Assembly: GCF_001013475.1 (NCBI RefSeq)
Contig: NZ_JZEF01000002.1
Coordinates: 870,785-934,784, forward strand
From: Xanthomonas arboricola pv. juglandis
Lineage (GTDB): Bacteria; Pseudomonadota; Gammaproteobacteria; Xanthomonadales; Xanthomonadaceae
Length of the DNA: 64,000 nucleotides
Reading direction: 5' to 3'
The notes below the pieces were generated by a model. The model had not been told where the DNA came from. It ran no database searches and saw only the letters and a program-made list of their open reading frames with translations. A program made the translations under genes and the position numbers. The stretch's first letter is position 1; the number at the start of each line of letters is the position of its first letter. Shown here piece after piece: positions 7,163-15,731 of the stretch.

Positions 7163-7486
7163 ATGCGTGCAGAGTCCGGGCGCATCCACGCGCAGGCGGC
7201 CGCCTATCTCGTTCGACGCGGCAGCGAGACTGCCGCCGAGCGCGCTGCGCGTGAGGCATGGCTGGCTGCCGATCCGCGCCACCGTGTGGCCTACCAGCAG
7301 TTGCTCGACGTGGACGAACACGCGTCGGCGGTGCTGGATGATGCCGAGTTGCAGGCCGCTACTGCACGCGATCTGGAACTGCTGACGTCGCGCTCCGGCC
7401 GGCGTCAGCGCTGGCCCTGGCTGGTGCTGGCAGCGATGCTGGTTGCCGCAGTTGGCTATGCGGTGCATCACCTGCTGGGGCAGTAG
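7163..7486 (+). CDS. Short FecR-like anti-sigma factor lacking the periplasmic domain
   Basis: The 107-residue protein has a FecR N-terminal region (DUF4880-like: AQAAAYLVRRGSETAAERAAREAWLAADPRHRVAYQQL), a basic stop (RSGRRQR) and one membrane helix (WPWLVLAAMLVAAVGYAV, about residues 83-100), then ends. Usual FecR proteins are about 300 residues and carry a periplasmic domain that reads the receptor plug. Nothing resembling that domain follows in any frame up to 8178. It can still bind the sigma factor at the membrane but cannot sense the receptor in the classical way, so it is either truncated or a reduced anti-sigma type. Confidence 0.75.
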   Translation: MRAESGRIHAQAAAYLVRRGSETAAERAAREAWLAADPRHRVAYQQLLDVDEHASAVLDDAELQAATARDLELLTSRSGRRQRWPWLVLAAMLVAAVGYAVHHLLGQ

Positions 7487-7541
7487 CGCGCACTCCGCAC
7501 GCCGCACTGCGTGTTGCATAGACCGTTGGATGTGCGCTCTG

Positions 7542-7579
7542 TTGCAGCGCTGCCTGCATGTTGCAGCGCTGCCTGCATG
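7542..7579. repeat. 19-bp tandem repeat, two copies
   Basis: TTGCAGCGCTGCCTGCATG occurs at 7542-7560 and again at 7561-7579, followed by a further TTGCAG. It lies in the 692-nt gap between the short fecR and the TonB receptor, which otherwise holds no convincing gene. It may mark the site where the missing part of fecR was lost. Confidence 0.8.
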
Positions 7580-8016
7580 TTGCAGACGTCGTTGGTAGGG
7601 CATTGCGCTTGTGCAACGTCACTTGTTGTCGGGGGACGCAATGGCGATGGTGCCGCGCCCAGGACGCGAAGGATGCACATGCAAGCACGACGGGCAGTAT
7701 CGGGGAGCAGTGCCGGTTTGGATCATGCACGCAGCAGACTGGCATTGGCGGTTGTCTCGCTGGTGTCGCTGCACAACCTTGGGGCGCATCAACGCACGGC
7801 CACGCGAGGCGTGCAAACCCCTGCAGGTCACGTCGATGCGCAGCGCGGTGATGCGCTTGTGCCCGTGGCCACGGCAAGGCGCGCACGGGTGGTGGCGATG
7901 CGGGTGTAGCGCGTCGGACGCGTAGCAGGGGGTAGAAGCAGGGCAACCGCGGACACAGCGATGACGTGTCGGGCCCGGATGGGTACCGAGCCATTTTGCG
8001 TGCGCACTGATTGCTC

Positions 8017-8045
8017 GAAAATCAAACAGTTAGTGATACTGGTCG
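8017..8045 (+). promoter_or_regulatory. Candidate ECF promoter or operator of the receptor-isopeptidase operon
   Basis: GAAAATCAA at 8017-8025 lies 154 nt upstream of the receptor start. The same nonamer occurs on the minus strand at 15754-15762, 61 nt upstream of the first lasso precursor. GAAAAT resembles -35 elements of FecI-type sigma factors, and GTC or CGT triplets sit about 19 nt downstream in both. It could equally be an operator, for example for the GntR regulator. Confidence 0.4.
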
Positions 8046-8178
8046 CTGCTCGCCGCGCTGCGGTGCCCGCGTTTCAGCAGTCGGGTGCAGGACCGATCTT
8101 GCTCAGCTGGCGATGCGCGCCGGGTCACCCCGGAGTGCGTCGTCGGCGGGCCAACCCAGGCAAGCCAAAGGACGCAGC

Positions 8179-10626
8179 ATGAAGACACGCACGTTACGCA
8201 ACGCCATTTCCCTCGCCCTGTTAGCCGTGGCGAGCGGGGCGGCAGGTGCGGTGGGGGCACGGGCAGCGACAGCGCAGGTGGCGACGCAACCTCCGGAAGC
8301 GGCGCAGAAAACCCCGGCAGCCGTAGCACCGAACGCCGGCGAGCCGCCCAGGCCCGGCTCGCCGGAGGCTGCGATTGCGGCGGGCCCGCCGGTGCCAACC
8401 GCCACGACCGAGTTGGAGTCCATCGAAGTCACCGGCACGCGCATCAAGGGCGGTGCAGTTCCATCGCCGGTGATTTCGATCAGCGCGGCGCGTATCCAGG
8501 AAGAGGATTTCAGCGATCTGGGCGAGGTGATCCGCAGCGTGCCGCAGAACTTTTCCGGTGGGCAGAACCCGGGCGTGCTGAGCGGCAATCTGGCCGGGGC
8601 CGGCAATGCGAACCAAAACATGACCGGCGGCGCGAGCCTCAACCTGCGCGGGCTGGGCGCCGATGCCACGCTCACCCTGCTCAATGGGCGCCGGCTGGCC
8701 TATGGTGGATTCACCCAGGCGGTGGACCTCGGCGCGATCCCGGTGGAGGCAGTGGAGCGGCTGGAGATCGTGGCCGACGGTGCGTCGGCAATCTATGGGT
8801 CGGACGCGGTGGGTGGCGTCGGTAATGTGATCCTCAAGCGCGACTACGATGGGGTGAGCGTTGGCACGCGCTTCGGGCGGGCCACGCAAGGCGGGCTCAC
8901 CTCGCGGCAATACAGCGTTACGGCCGGCACCACCTGGCGCAGTGGTGGAGTGATCGCGACCTATCAGGACGTGTCCGCAGACCCCATCTACAGCCGTCAG
9001 CGTAGTTACACCACTCAACTCACCGACCCGTCTACACTGTATCCGGGCAGCGACCTACGCAGCGGGCTGCTGAGTGCCTACCAGGCGCTGGGCGACAACG
9101 CCGAATTGCGCCTGGATGCGTTACGCACTGAACGCGACCAACTGCACTTTTATGCTGTCAGTGGCCGCAACAGCCGGGTCACTCCGACCACCACCAGCCT
9201 GCTGCTGTCACCGAGCCTTGCGGTGTGGTTGCCCAACGACTGGACGCTGACATTGGGCGCCACCGACGGCAACAGCAAGCACGATCAATACCGCCGGGAG
9301 ACGGCGCTGGCCAGCGGTGCGGTGAGCGTGACCGACCTGTGCTACTGCAACGACAGCCGTAGTTACGAGCTGGGCGCCGAGGGGCCGCTGTTCGCGCTGC
9401 CGGCAGGCGATGCGCGCCTGGCCACCGGGGTGGGGTATCGCAGCAACACATTCCGTAACGTCAACCACGTCAGTGGCGCGGCGACGATCGACGGCAGCGA
9501 AAGCGCGCGCTTTGCCTATGCGGAGCTGAACCTGCCGGTGGTGGGCCCGGCACAGGGCGTGCCCGGTGTGCAGCGACTGACGCTGACAGCGGCGGTGCGC
9601 GGGGAGGACTACAGCAGCTTCGGCGGGGTGACGACGCCCAAGTTCGGTGTGCTGTATGCGCCTGGCAGCGATGTGACGCTCAAGGCCTCGTGGGGCAAGT
9701 CGTTCAAGGCGCCCACGCTGTTCGAGCGCAACTACGCGCAGGAGGCGTGGCTGTTCCAGCCGGGCGCGTTCGGCGGGGTGGGCTTTCCCGCCGGGACGAC
9801 GGTGCTGGTGGCCGATGGCGGCAACCAGGATCTGCAGCCGGAGCGCGCCATCACGCGCTCGGTCTCGCTGGCCTGGCACCCCGAGGCGCTGGATGGCCTG
9901 GAGGCGGAGCTGACCTGGTTCGGGGTGGACTACAGCAACCGCGTGTTGCAGCCGATCGCCAATGCCAGCCAGGCGTTGCGCAATCCGATCTACGCGCCCT
10001 TCGTGGACCGCACGCCGACGCCGCAGGCGCAGGCCGATGTGATCGCGCTCGCCAGCCGATTCTCCAACTTTGCCGGCGTCGCCTACGACCCGAGCCGGGT
10101 GGCGGCAATCATCTACACGCAGTACGCCAACGTGGCGCAGCAGGACATCGAGGGTCTGGACCTGAGCGGCAGCTACCAGGTGGCGTTGGCGCGCGGCACG
10201 CTGACCTTGCGCGGCTCGGCGAGCTGGCTGGACAGCACGCAGCAGACGTTGCCCGCGCAACCGACGTTCGATCTGTCCGGCACGCTGTTCAACCCGCCCA
10301 AGCTGAGCAGCCGCGTGGGCGCGGTGTGGAAGCAGGGCGGGCTTACCGCCTCGCTGTTCGGCAACTACCGCGGCGGGGTGCGCAACCGCGCCGACGGGGT
10401 GGAGTCGGCATCGTTCACCATATTCGATATGGCGTTGCGCTACGCCACCGGCGCACGCCGCGATGCGTGGGCGGGGCTGGAGTTCGGTGCGTCGGTGGAC
10501 AACGCCTTCGATCGCGATCCGCCGTTGTATCGGGTGACCTCGCCGCTGTACGTGGCGCCGTACGACTCCACCAACTATTCGGCGATTGGTCGCTTCGTGA
10601 GCGTGTCGGTGTCCAAGCACTGGTGA
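8179..10626 (+). CDS. TonB-dependent outer-membrane receptor of the lasso locus
   Basis: The 815-residue receptor starts at 8179 with a signal peptide (MKTRTLRNAISLALLAV). After a Pro/Ala-rich linker comes ESIEVTGTRIK, the usual entry to the plug domain. The plug carries RGLGADATLTLLNGRR and VERLEIVADGASAIYGSDAVGGVGNVILKR. The barrel ends with a terminal Trp, as expected for outer-membrane insertion. It has no N-terminal signalling (STN) domain, so it would not signal through FecR in the classical way. It lies 70 nt upstream of the lasso isopeptidase, and receptors in this position are thought to import the lasso peptide. The substrate is inferred from context. Confidence 0.9.
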   Translation: MKTRTLRNAISLALLAVASGAAGAVGARAATAQVATQPPEAAQKTPAAVAPNAGEPPRPGSPEAAIAAGPPVPTATTELESIEVTGTRIKGGAVPSPVISISAARIQEEDFSDLGEVIRSVPQNFSGGQNPGVLSGNLAGAGNANQNMTGGASLNLRGLGADATLTLLNGRRLAYGGFTQAVDLGAIPVEAVERLEIVADGASAIYGSDAVGGVGNVILKRDYDGVSVGTRFGRATQGGLTSRQYSVTAGTTWRSGGVIATYQDVSADPIYSRQRSYTTQLTDPSTLYPGSDLRSGLLSAYQALGDNAELRLDALRTERDQLHFYAVSGRNSRVTPTTTSLLLSPSLAVWLPNDWTLTLGATDGNSKHDQYRRETALASGAVSVTDLCYCNDSRSYELGAEGPLFALPAGDARLATGVGYRSNTFRNVNHVSGAATIDGSESARFAYAELNLPVVGPAQGVPGVQRLTLTAAVRGEDYSSFGGVTTPKFGVLYAPGSDVTLKASWGKSFKAPTLFERNYAQEAWLFQPGAFGGVGFPAGTTVLVADGGNQDLQPERAITRSVSLAWHPEALDGLEAELTWFGVDYSNRVLQPIANASQALRNPIYAPFVDRTPTPQAQADVIALASRFSNFAGVAYDPSRVAAIIYTQYANVAQQDIEGLDLSGSYQVALARGTLTLRGSASWLDSTQQTLPAQPTFDLSGTLFNPPKLSSRVGAVWKQGGLTASLFGNYRGGVRNRADGVESASFTIFDMALRYATGARRDAWAGLEFGASVDNAFDRDPPLYRVTSPLYVAPYDSTNYSAIGRFVSVSVSKHW

Positions 10627-10695
10627 TGCGTGGGCTGCCTGCTGCAGCCGATGTATTGGCGATGGTCCTTGAGCGTTGCTGAGAGGAGTGTGTGC

Positions 10696-12771
10696 GTGAG
10701 GAATCACAAACCATGGCGCCTGCTGCTTGCAGGCGTGCTGATGGCGGCAGGTGCATGCGTGGGACACGCGCAAACGGTATCGTCCCAGCGATTGCTGGAG
10801 GTGGTGGATATCGGCAGCCCCACGCTGTCGCCGGATGGCCGCAGCGTGGCCTTTCGCACCGAGCAGGCAGCGGTGCAGCGCAATACCTACGACAGCGTCT
10901 GGTACGTGCAGGGCCTGCAGGACGCTGCGCCCAGACGCGTCGCCGATGGTGGCGTGCCGTTGCGCGATTCGGCTGGCGGGTCCTTGCCTGCAAAGGTGCT
11001 GTGGTCGCCGGATGGCCGCTGGCTGTACTACCGCGCATTGATCGATGGCGTGATCGCGGTGTGGCGCGCGGCAGCGGACGGTTCCGGCGCGCAAGCGGTG
11101 ACCCACGATGCGGCGGACGTGCAGGAGTTTTCGCTGGACGCGGATGGGCGGGTGCTGCGTTACCGCGTCGGTGCCACGCGCGCACAGGTGATGGCGGCCG
11201 AACAGGACGAGTATGCGCAGGGCATCCGGATCGACGAGACGGTGCCGCTCGGACAAGGCCTGTTCCGCTCGGGCAATGTGCAAGGACGGCTGGCGACGCA
11301 GCGCTTCGGCACGGTGTGGTTCGATCGCACCGGGTTGTCGGCGGATGTGCCGGAGCACTGGGTGGCGCTGGATCTGGCGACGGCAACCACGCGGCCACTC
11401 GCGGATGTGCCGTTGCCTGCGGAGGAATCGCCCATCAGTACGCACGGTGTCGACGGTGACGTGTGGCAGTCCGTGCCTGCGCCCGGTGGGGCGGTTGCGG
11501 TGCTGTCGCGTGTGGGTGATGGCAAGGGCCAGCTATTCCGTCCGCAGGTGGCGCTGTCCGTCTTGCCCGGTGCACACGCCCGCAAGGCCGTGCGCTGCAC
11601 CGCGGCGGCCTGCGTGGACAAGGCAATCAGTGCAGTGCAGTGGCGCCCGGGGAGTGCGGAGCTGCTCTTCACCATCACCGATCCTTCACTGGGCCTGGCG
11701 CAATCCATCCAGCGCTGGAATCCGGCCACCGGGCAGGTGCGGTTGGTGGTGCAGGGGCGCGGTTTGATCAATGGCGGACGTGACCCGGCGGCACGCTGCG
11801 GTGCCTCGGCCGTTGCGCTGGTGTGCGTGACAGCCGAAGCCGATCGCCCGCCGCGTCTGGAACGTATCGGCCTGGACGATGGCACGCGGCAGGTGCTGTT
11901 CGATCCAAATGCGGAGCTTGCAGCGGACATGGCGCGTGCGACGCCTGCACGGCTGTTGCAGTGGAACGATGCACGCGGGCGGCGATACAGCGGGCAGTTC
12001 TTCGCGGCACACGGTACCGGCGCGGGCAAGCCGCCGTTGTTCGTCACCTACTACAGCTGCCCTGGCTTCGTACGCGGTGGCGTGGGCGATGAGTGGCCGC
12101 TCGCCGCGTTGGCGCAGGTAGGCATCGCAGCGCTGTGCATCAATCAGCTACCCGGCTACACCATGGATGCGGTGGAACGCCACGGCGAAGGACTGGCGGC
12201 GGTGGAAAGCGCGGTGGCCTTGCTGTCGTCGCAGGCCGGCATCGATCGCAGGCGGGTGGGCATGGGCGGGCTGAGCTTCGGCGGTGCGGTGACTCTGTGG
12301 ACGGCGACCGAGTCGAACCTGCTGGCTGCCGCTTCGGTGGCCAACCCGGTGGTGTCGCCGTCGTACTACCTGTTCGGCAGCATGAAGGGCGAGCCCTTCC
12401 TCAAGGGGCTGCGCGAGATGTGGGGCCTGGGTGCACCGGAGCAGACACCCGAGCGGTGGAAGGCGCTGTCGCCGGCGTTCAAGCTGGAGCGGATTCGCGC
12501 GCCCATCCTGTTCCAGCATTCCGAGCAGGAGTATCTGTACGCGCTGGATTACCTGATTCCCCTGCTGCGTGCGCAACGCGCCGAGTTGTACGTGTTTGCA
12601 AACGAGCCGCACCAGAAGTTCCAGCCGCAGCACAAGTTGGCCGTGTATGCGCGCAACGTCGACTGGTTCCGCTTCTGGTTGCAGGATTACCAGGACGCTG
12701 CACCGGAAAAGGCCGCGCAGTACGCGCGCTGGCGTGCAATCAAGGCGGCACTGCCGGCGCGTGACGACTAG
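10696..12771 (+). CDS. Lasso peptide isopeptidase (Atxe-type, S9-like serine hydrolase)
   Basis: The enzyme hydrolyses the macrolactam isopeptide bond of lasso peptides, linearising them. GTG at 10696 is taken as the start because it follows GAGGAG and gives a signal peptide (RNHKPWRLLLAGVLMAAG), so the protein is probably periplasmic, 691 residues. An N-terminal beta-propeller (residues about 30-430) precedes an alpha/beta-hydrolase domain. The nucleophile is Ser527 in GGLSFGG and the base is probably His639 in NEPHQKF. Glu610 in HSEQEYLY sits where S9 peptidases have Asp, as I recall for Atxe2. It follows the TonB receptor and is convergent with the synthesis genes. Confidence 0.88.
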   Translation: MRNHKPWRLLLAGVLMAAGACVGHAQTVSSQRLLEVVDIGSPTLSPDGRSVAFRTEQAAVQRNTYDSVWYVQGLQDAAPRRVADGGVPLRDSAGGSLPAKVLWSPDGRWLYYRALIDGVIAVWRAAADGSGAQAVTHDAADVQEFSLDADGRVLRYRVGATRAQVMAAEQDEYAQGIRIDETVPLGQGLFRSGNVQGRLATQRFGTVWFDRTGLSADVPEHWVALDLATATTRPLADVPLPAEESPISTHGVDGDVWQSVPAPGGAVAVLSRVGDGKGQLFRPQVALSVLPGAHARKAVRCTAAACVDKAISAVQWRPGSAELLFTITDPSLGLAQSIQRWNPATGQVRLVVQGRGLINGGRDPAARCGASAVALVCVTAEADRPPRLERIGLDDGTRQVLFDPNAELAADMARATPARLLQWNDARGRRYSGQFFAAHGTGAGKPPLFVTYYSCPGFVRGGVGDEWPLAALAQVGIAALCINQLPGYTMDAVERHGEGLAAVESAVALLSSQAGIDRRRVGMGGLSFGGAVTLWTATESNLLAAASVANPVVSPSYYLFGSMKGEPFLKGLREMWGLGAPEQTPERWKALSPAFKLERIRAPILFQHSEQEYLYALDYLIPLLRAQRAELYVFANEPHQKFQPQHKLAVYARNVDWFRFWLQDYQDAAPEKAAQYARWRAIKAALPARDD

Positions 12772-12841
12772 TGTGGGTGGTGCGGCTGACGCGTGGCACG
12801 TTGGCATGCGGGCGGCACGCACCTACGCAGCGCAGGCAATG

Positions 12842-14575
12842 TCAGCCCTGATGACGGACCCAGTTCTCGACCGCACACAGGTCGAAGATGCGTATGACGC
12901 TGTGGTCGCCGTCGGCCAATGTATGGTCCAAATGGTGGCGCAGGGCATCGGCATCCAGCAGGCCCTGGCCTGCAAGCCGACCCTGCAGCAGATAATCGCG
13001 GATCTGCTGCCTGCCCCGACGATAGACCGCGCCGGAGTAGTTCATGAAGGTGCCTTTGCTGCGGCGGTGCAGGATCTGCGCAGGCAGCACATCCGCAAAC
13101 GCATCGCGTGCCACGGCGCGATTGCGGCCGCCAGCGATCCACATCCAGCTCGGCACTGTCAGGCAGGCTTCCACCACCGGTTGCGACAGCAGCGGCATGC
13201 GCAGGTGCCACGACGCACTGCGCGCCAGTCCATCGCGGAAAACCTGGGTGCCGGCCAGATCGATAATACGTTCGCGGTCGCCGGGCAGGCTGTCGGGTGG
13301 GGCATCGAACCAGGGATGTGATTGCAATGGAACCGCAGCCTGCGTGCTCGGCAGAAACGATCGTTCCGGCGTGCGCGGCGGGCCGGCCTTGGCGCGGAGC
13401 TTCCTGATCGTCAGCCTGCCTGCTTTCCAGAGCGTGCACTGGTGCAGCTCGGCAAGCGCATGGACTGCGCTGACGCCGGCGCGCAGGCCGCCTGCACGGA
13501 AGGCATCCGCGGCGGGCGCGGCGGTTCTGGTGTTGCAGAACACGGTGTCGCCACCGCCGCCGGAAAAGAAACTGGTGATGGCCAGCTGCGTGCCGATCGC
13601 TTCTTTCAGCGCATTGGAGGCATGCTGCAGAAACCAGGTACTGGGCGCGACCGCATGTGCCGGCGGTGCGAAATCGACCGGTGCAGCGTCGAGCCCCAGG
13701 GTGCGCACGATCAGTTCGGTGCCCAACAGATCGCTCATCTGCCGGGCATAGTGCCGCTCGTCGGCGCCAGGCACCGGCGTGACCAGATTGCAGCACGCCA
13801 CGCGCGCGGTGGTGTCTTTCAGGCATGCGGCGAGGATGGAAGAATCTAGGCCACCAGAGAGTTCCAACAGCAAAGATGCATCGGTCCGCGCCCAACATGT
13901 GACGCTGGAGGCCACCGCCTGACGCACCTGCGCCTGTGCGTCGAGTGGGTCGTGCCGGCGTCGAGAGGCTGCGACGAAATCCCAGGGGTTCCAGACGTGT
14001 TCGACACTGCTGCGGTTGGACTGCAGACACAGCTGGCTGCCCGGCAGCAATTCGCGTACGCCGACAAGCCCGGTGCGCTCGGTCTTGAGGTGCGGGTAGT
14101 ACAGATGATGGGCGATGGCGTCCCAGTCGATCTCACGCGTGTACACACCCGCATGCGTGGCGATCGAGATGTCTGAAGTGATGAAGCCATGCTGTAGCGC
14201 GTAAACGCATGCCACGCCGCCGGAAGGCTCGCGCATGACGGTGATGGCGCTCGGGTCCGCGTGCGGTGCATGCAACAGCAGGTACTCGCCCCAGTGCGTA
14301 TCGATCAGGTGCCGCGTCCGCTGTGCTGCGGAAAACGCATGCAGCGATGCGCCGTCGACCAAGGGGGCGTTGTCGCGCTGCGAAAAGACATGGCCGATCA
14401 GTGCGCCGCCACAAGGCAGGTCGAGCACGGGCGTGTCGTCTGATGCATACAGGTCGATGTGCCCAGCGCGTTGCCGTAGCTGTAACCCGATCTGTCGCAA
14501 CGACGCATCGACAGCGGCGCGGTCGCCATCGCGGTGTGCCTGCGCATGGTTGAACAAGGCGATGTAGCGGTACAT
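12842..14575 (-). CDS. xanC: Lasso peptide cyclase (asparagine synthetase-like C protein)
   Basis: The enzyme activates the ring Glu side chain with ATP and joins it to the new N-terminal Gly of the core peptide. The 577-residue protein has an N-terminal half resembling a glutamine amidotransferase domain but starting MYRYIA, without the catalytic Cys2 of true AsnB. The ATP pyrophosphatase motif SGGLDSS is at residues 240-246. The start ATG overlaps the stop of the B gene (TGATG at 14573-14577), so the two are coupled. The order A-A-B-C matches proteobacterial lasso clusters. The symbol follows the xanthomonin system. Confidence 0.9.
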   Translation of the reverse strand: MYRYIALFNHAQAHRDGDRAAVDASLRQIGLQLRQRAGHIDLYASDDTPVLDLPCGGALIGHVFSQRDNAPLVDGASLHAFSAAQRTRHLIDTHWGEYLLLHAPHADPSAITVMREPSGGVACVYALQHGFITSDISIATHAGVYTREIDWDAIAHHLYYPHLKTERTGLVGVRELLPGSQLCLQSNRSSVEHVWNPWDFVAASRRRHDPLDAQAQVRQAVASSVTCWARTDASLLLELSGGLDSSILAACLKDTTARVACCNLVTPVPGADERHYARQMSDLLGTELIVRTLGLDAAPVDFAPPAHAVAPSTWFLQHASNALKEAIGTQLAITSFFSGGGGDTVFCNTRTAAPAADAFRAGGLRAGVSAVHALAELHQCTLWKAGRLTIRKLRAKAGPPRTPERSFLPSTQAAVPLQSHPWFDAPPDSLPGDRERIIDLAGTQVFRDGLARSASWHLRMPLLSQPVVEACLTVPSWMWIAGGRNRAVARDAFADVLPAQILHRRSKGTFMNYSGAVYRRGRQQIRDYLLQGRLAGQGLLDADALRHHLDHTLADGDHSVIRIFDLCAVENWVRHQG

Positions 14576-15249
14576 CACACCACCCGGATGGGGGTATGCG
14601 CGTGGACGTTGCCGACCGTGTCGTTCAGGACCAGATCGCCTGTCTGTACCCAGCAATGGGCCGAAAACGGATCGAGTGCGACGCCGAAGACAAGCTGGGC
14701 GTCGAGCTGGCGCCTACGCAGGAATCTTGCCAATGCGACTGAATCGAGCAGGCAGCGCATCTCGACCGGCACCCACACACGTGAGTGCCGGAAGACGGAC
14801 GCTGCATCGGTGAGCCGTTGCTCGAGTCCGGCGAGCGAGCGTTGCTGCATCCCCCGGCCCTGTGCTCCAGCGGAGAGGCTGCCAAGTACCCTGCCAAGTG
14901 GGCTGCGCTTCAACGCCAGGCGTGTGGACAGCACAAGTGCCAGCACCTCGAGCTTTTCAAGCAGCTGTGGTCGTCGCGCCGGTACGGGCATTTCCATCGC
15001 GCTACGCGCAACAGGTATGACGGGAAGCTGCGGGCCGGCGGTCGCTTGCGACAGCTCCACCAGCAAGCCCCGTTCGACAAGGTCGTTGATCTCCAGGTCC
15101 GATACCGGGTCATGCGCCAGGTAGGCGAGCAGGGAGTGCTCCAGTGCCTCGGGCAGACGGAAGTAGCGGTCGTTTCCGACATCCAGGAACACCAGGCGCT
15201 CGCCAATGCGGCAGAACGTTAGGTCGTCGCGCAATGTGTAGCGGTGCAT
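14575..15249 (-). CDS. xanB: Lasso peptide B protein (recognition domain plus leader protease)
   Basis: Fused B1/B2 protein of 224 residues. Residues 1-70 resemble the PqqD-like recognition element (LTFCRIGERLVFLDVGNDRYFRL) that binds the precursor leader. Residues 85-224 are the transglutaminase-like protease that removes the leader, with a likely triad Cys166 (RCLLDS), His198 (SAHCWV) and Asp210 (VLNDTVG). It lies between the precursor genes and the cyclase gene. A hairpin at 15269-15293 separates it from the precursors, so it is probably made at a lower level than they are. Confidence 0.9.
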   Translation of the reverse strand: MHRYTLRDDLTFCRIGERLVFLDVGNDRYFRLPEALEHSLLAYLAHDPVSDLEINDLVERGLLVELSQATAGPQLPVIPVARSAMEMPVPARRPQLLEKLEVLALVLSTRLALKRSPLGRVLGSLSAGAQGRGMQQRSLAGLEQRLTDAASVFRHSRVWVPVEMRCLLDSVALARFLRRRQLDAQLVFGVALDPFSAHCWVQTGDLVLNDTVGNVHAHTPIRVV

Positions 15250-15268
15250 GGCGCTGTCCTTGAGAGAA

Positions 15269-15293
15269 GGGGCGCACCGTTGCAGTGCGCCCC
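15269..15293 (-). terminator. Stem-loop between precursor and B gene, partial terminator
   Basis: GGGGCGCAC (15269-15277) and GTGCGCCCC (15285-15293) form a perfect 9-bp stem with a 7-nt loop, followed on the minus strand by TTCTCTC. The T-run is too poor for full termination, so the hairpin probably attenuates readthrough or protects the precursor mRNA end, giving more precursor than enzyme. Confidence 0.6.
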
Positions 15294-15357
15294 GTGGCCT
15301 GGGAAGTTGCTCACCGGCATGTACAGCCGAGTGGCGACCGCCGCGCGTTGGCAGCGC

Positions 15358-15504
15358 CTAGTCCTGGCTGATGCCCAGCGTGGTGCTGCCACCCATTTCT
15401 TCGCCTGCCAGTGGCCCGCCCTGCGTGTCCAGGCTTGCGATCCCAAGCACGATGAGATCCTGACCAAACGTCGTGGTGTGCGCGTCGTTGTTGCTGGTAT
15501 CCAT
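15358..15504 (-). CDS. Lasso peptide precursor, second (xanthomonin II-like core)
   Basis: The 48-residue precursor starts at 15504 after AGGAG. The leader of 28 residues (MDTSNNDAHT then TTFGQDLIVLGIASLDTQ) has the conserved Thr at position -2. The 20-residue core is GGPLAGEEMGGSTTLGISQD. Gly1 and Glu7 fit a seven-residue macrolactam ring, which is the hallmark of xanthomonins. From memory it differs from xanthomonin II at position 12 (Ser instead of Ile). It follows the first precursor gene after a hairpin and uses the same leader pattern LGxASxDT. Confidence 0.92.
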   Translation of the reverse strand: MDTSNNDAHTTTFGQDLIVLGIASLDTQGGPLAGEEMGGSTTLGISQD

Positions 15505-15524
15505 GGTCTCTACTCCTGGTGGGA

Positions 15525-15548
15525 GAGGCGTGCACTCAGGCACGCCTC
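15525..15548 (-). terminator. Stem-loop between the two precursor genes
   Basis: GAGGCGTGC (15525-15533) pairs perfectly with GCACGCCTC (15540-15548) around a 6-nt loop. It begins 4 nt after the stop codon of the first precursor and ends about 20 nt before the start of the second. No T-run follows, so it more likely stabilises or segments the mRNA than terminates it. Confidence 0.55.
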
Positions 15549-15552
15549 GGGT

Positions 15553-15693
15553 TCACTCTTCGGAAATGCCAGGCACGTTGAAGCCGCCGATTTCTTCGCC
15601 AGCGAGCGGGCCGCCTTTGGTGTCGGTGCTGGCAACGCCAAGCACCGTGATCTCGCTGGATGCGTCGCTGTGGGTGGTGTCATTGATGTTCAT
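15553..15693 (-). CDS. Lasso peptide precursor, first (xanthomonin I-like core)
   Basis: The 46-residue precursor starts at 15693 after AGGAGA. The leader has 26 residues (MNINDTTHSD then ASSEITVLGVASTDTK) with Thr at position -2. The core is GGPLAGEEIGGFNVPGISEE, which from memory matches xanthomonin I extended by its C-terminal tail. Gly1 to Glu7 gives a seven-residue ring, with Ile9 and Phe12 as possible plug residues. It is the promoter-proximal gene of the A-A-B-C operon. Confidence 0.93.
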   Translation of the reverse strand: MNINDTTHSDASSEITVLGVASTDTKGGPLAGEEIGGFNVPGISEE

Positions 15694-15731
15694 CGCTGTC
15701 TCCTGGCTGTGCCATGGGGATCCATGACGCA

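Noticed and set aside
7542..7579. Short repeats as a possible CRISPR remnant
   Set aside because: The copies are directly adjacent, without spacers, and no cas gene is present.
9208..11445. A 745-codon open frame on the minus strand across the receptor and isopeptidase genes
   Set aside because: It is antisense to two well-supported genes, has no recognisable domain and reads as His/Arg/Ala-rich text typical of GC-rich shadow frames.
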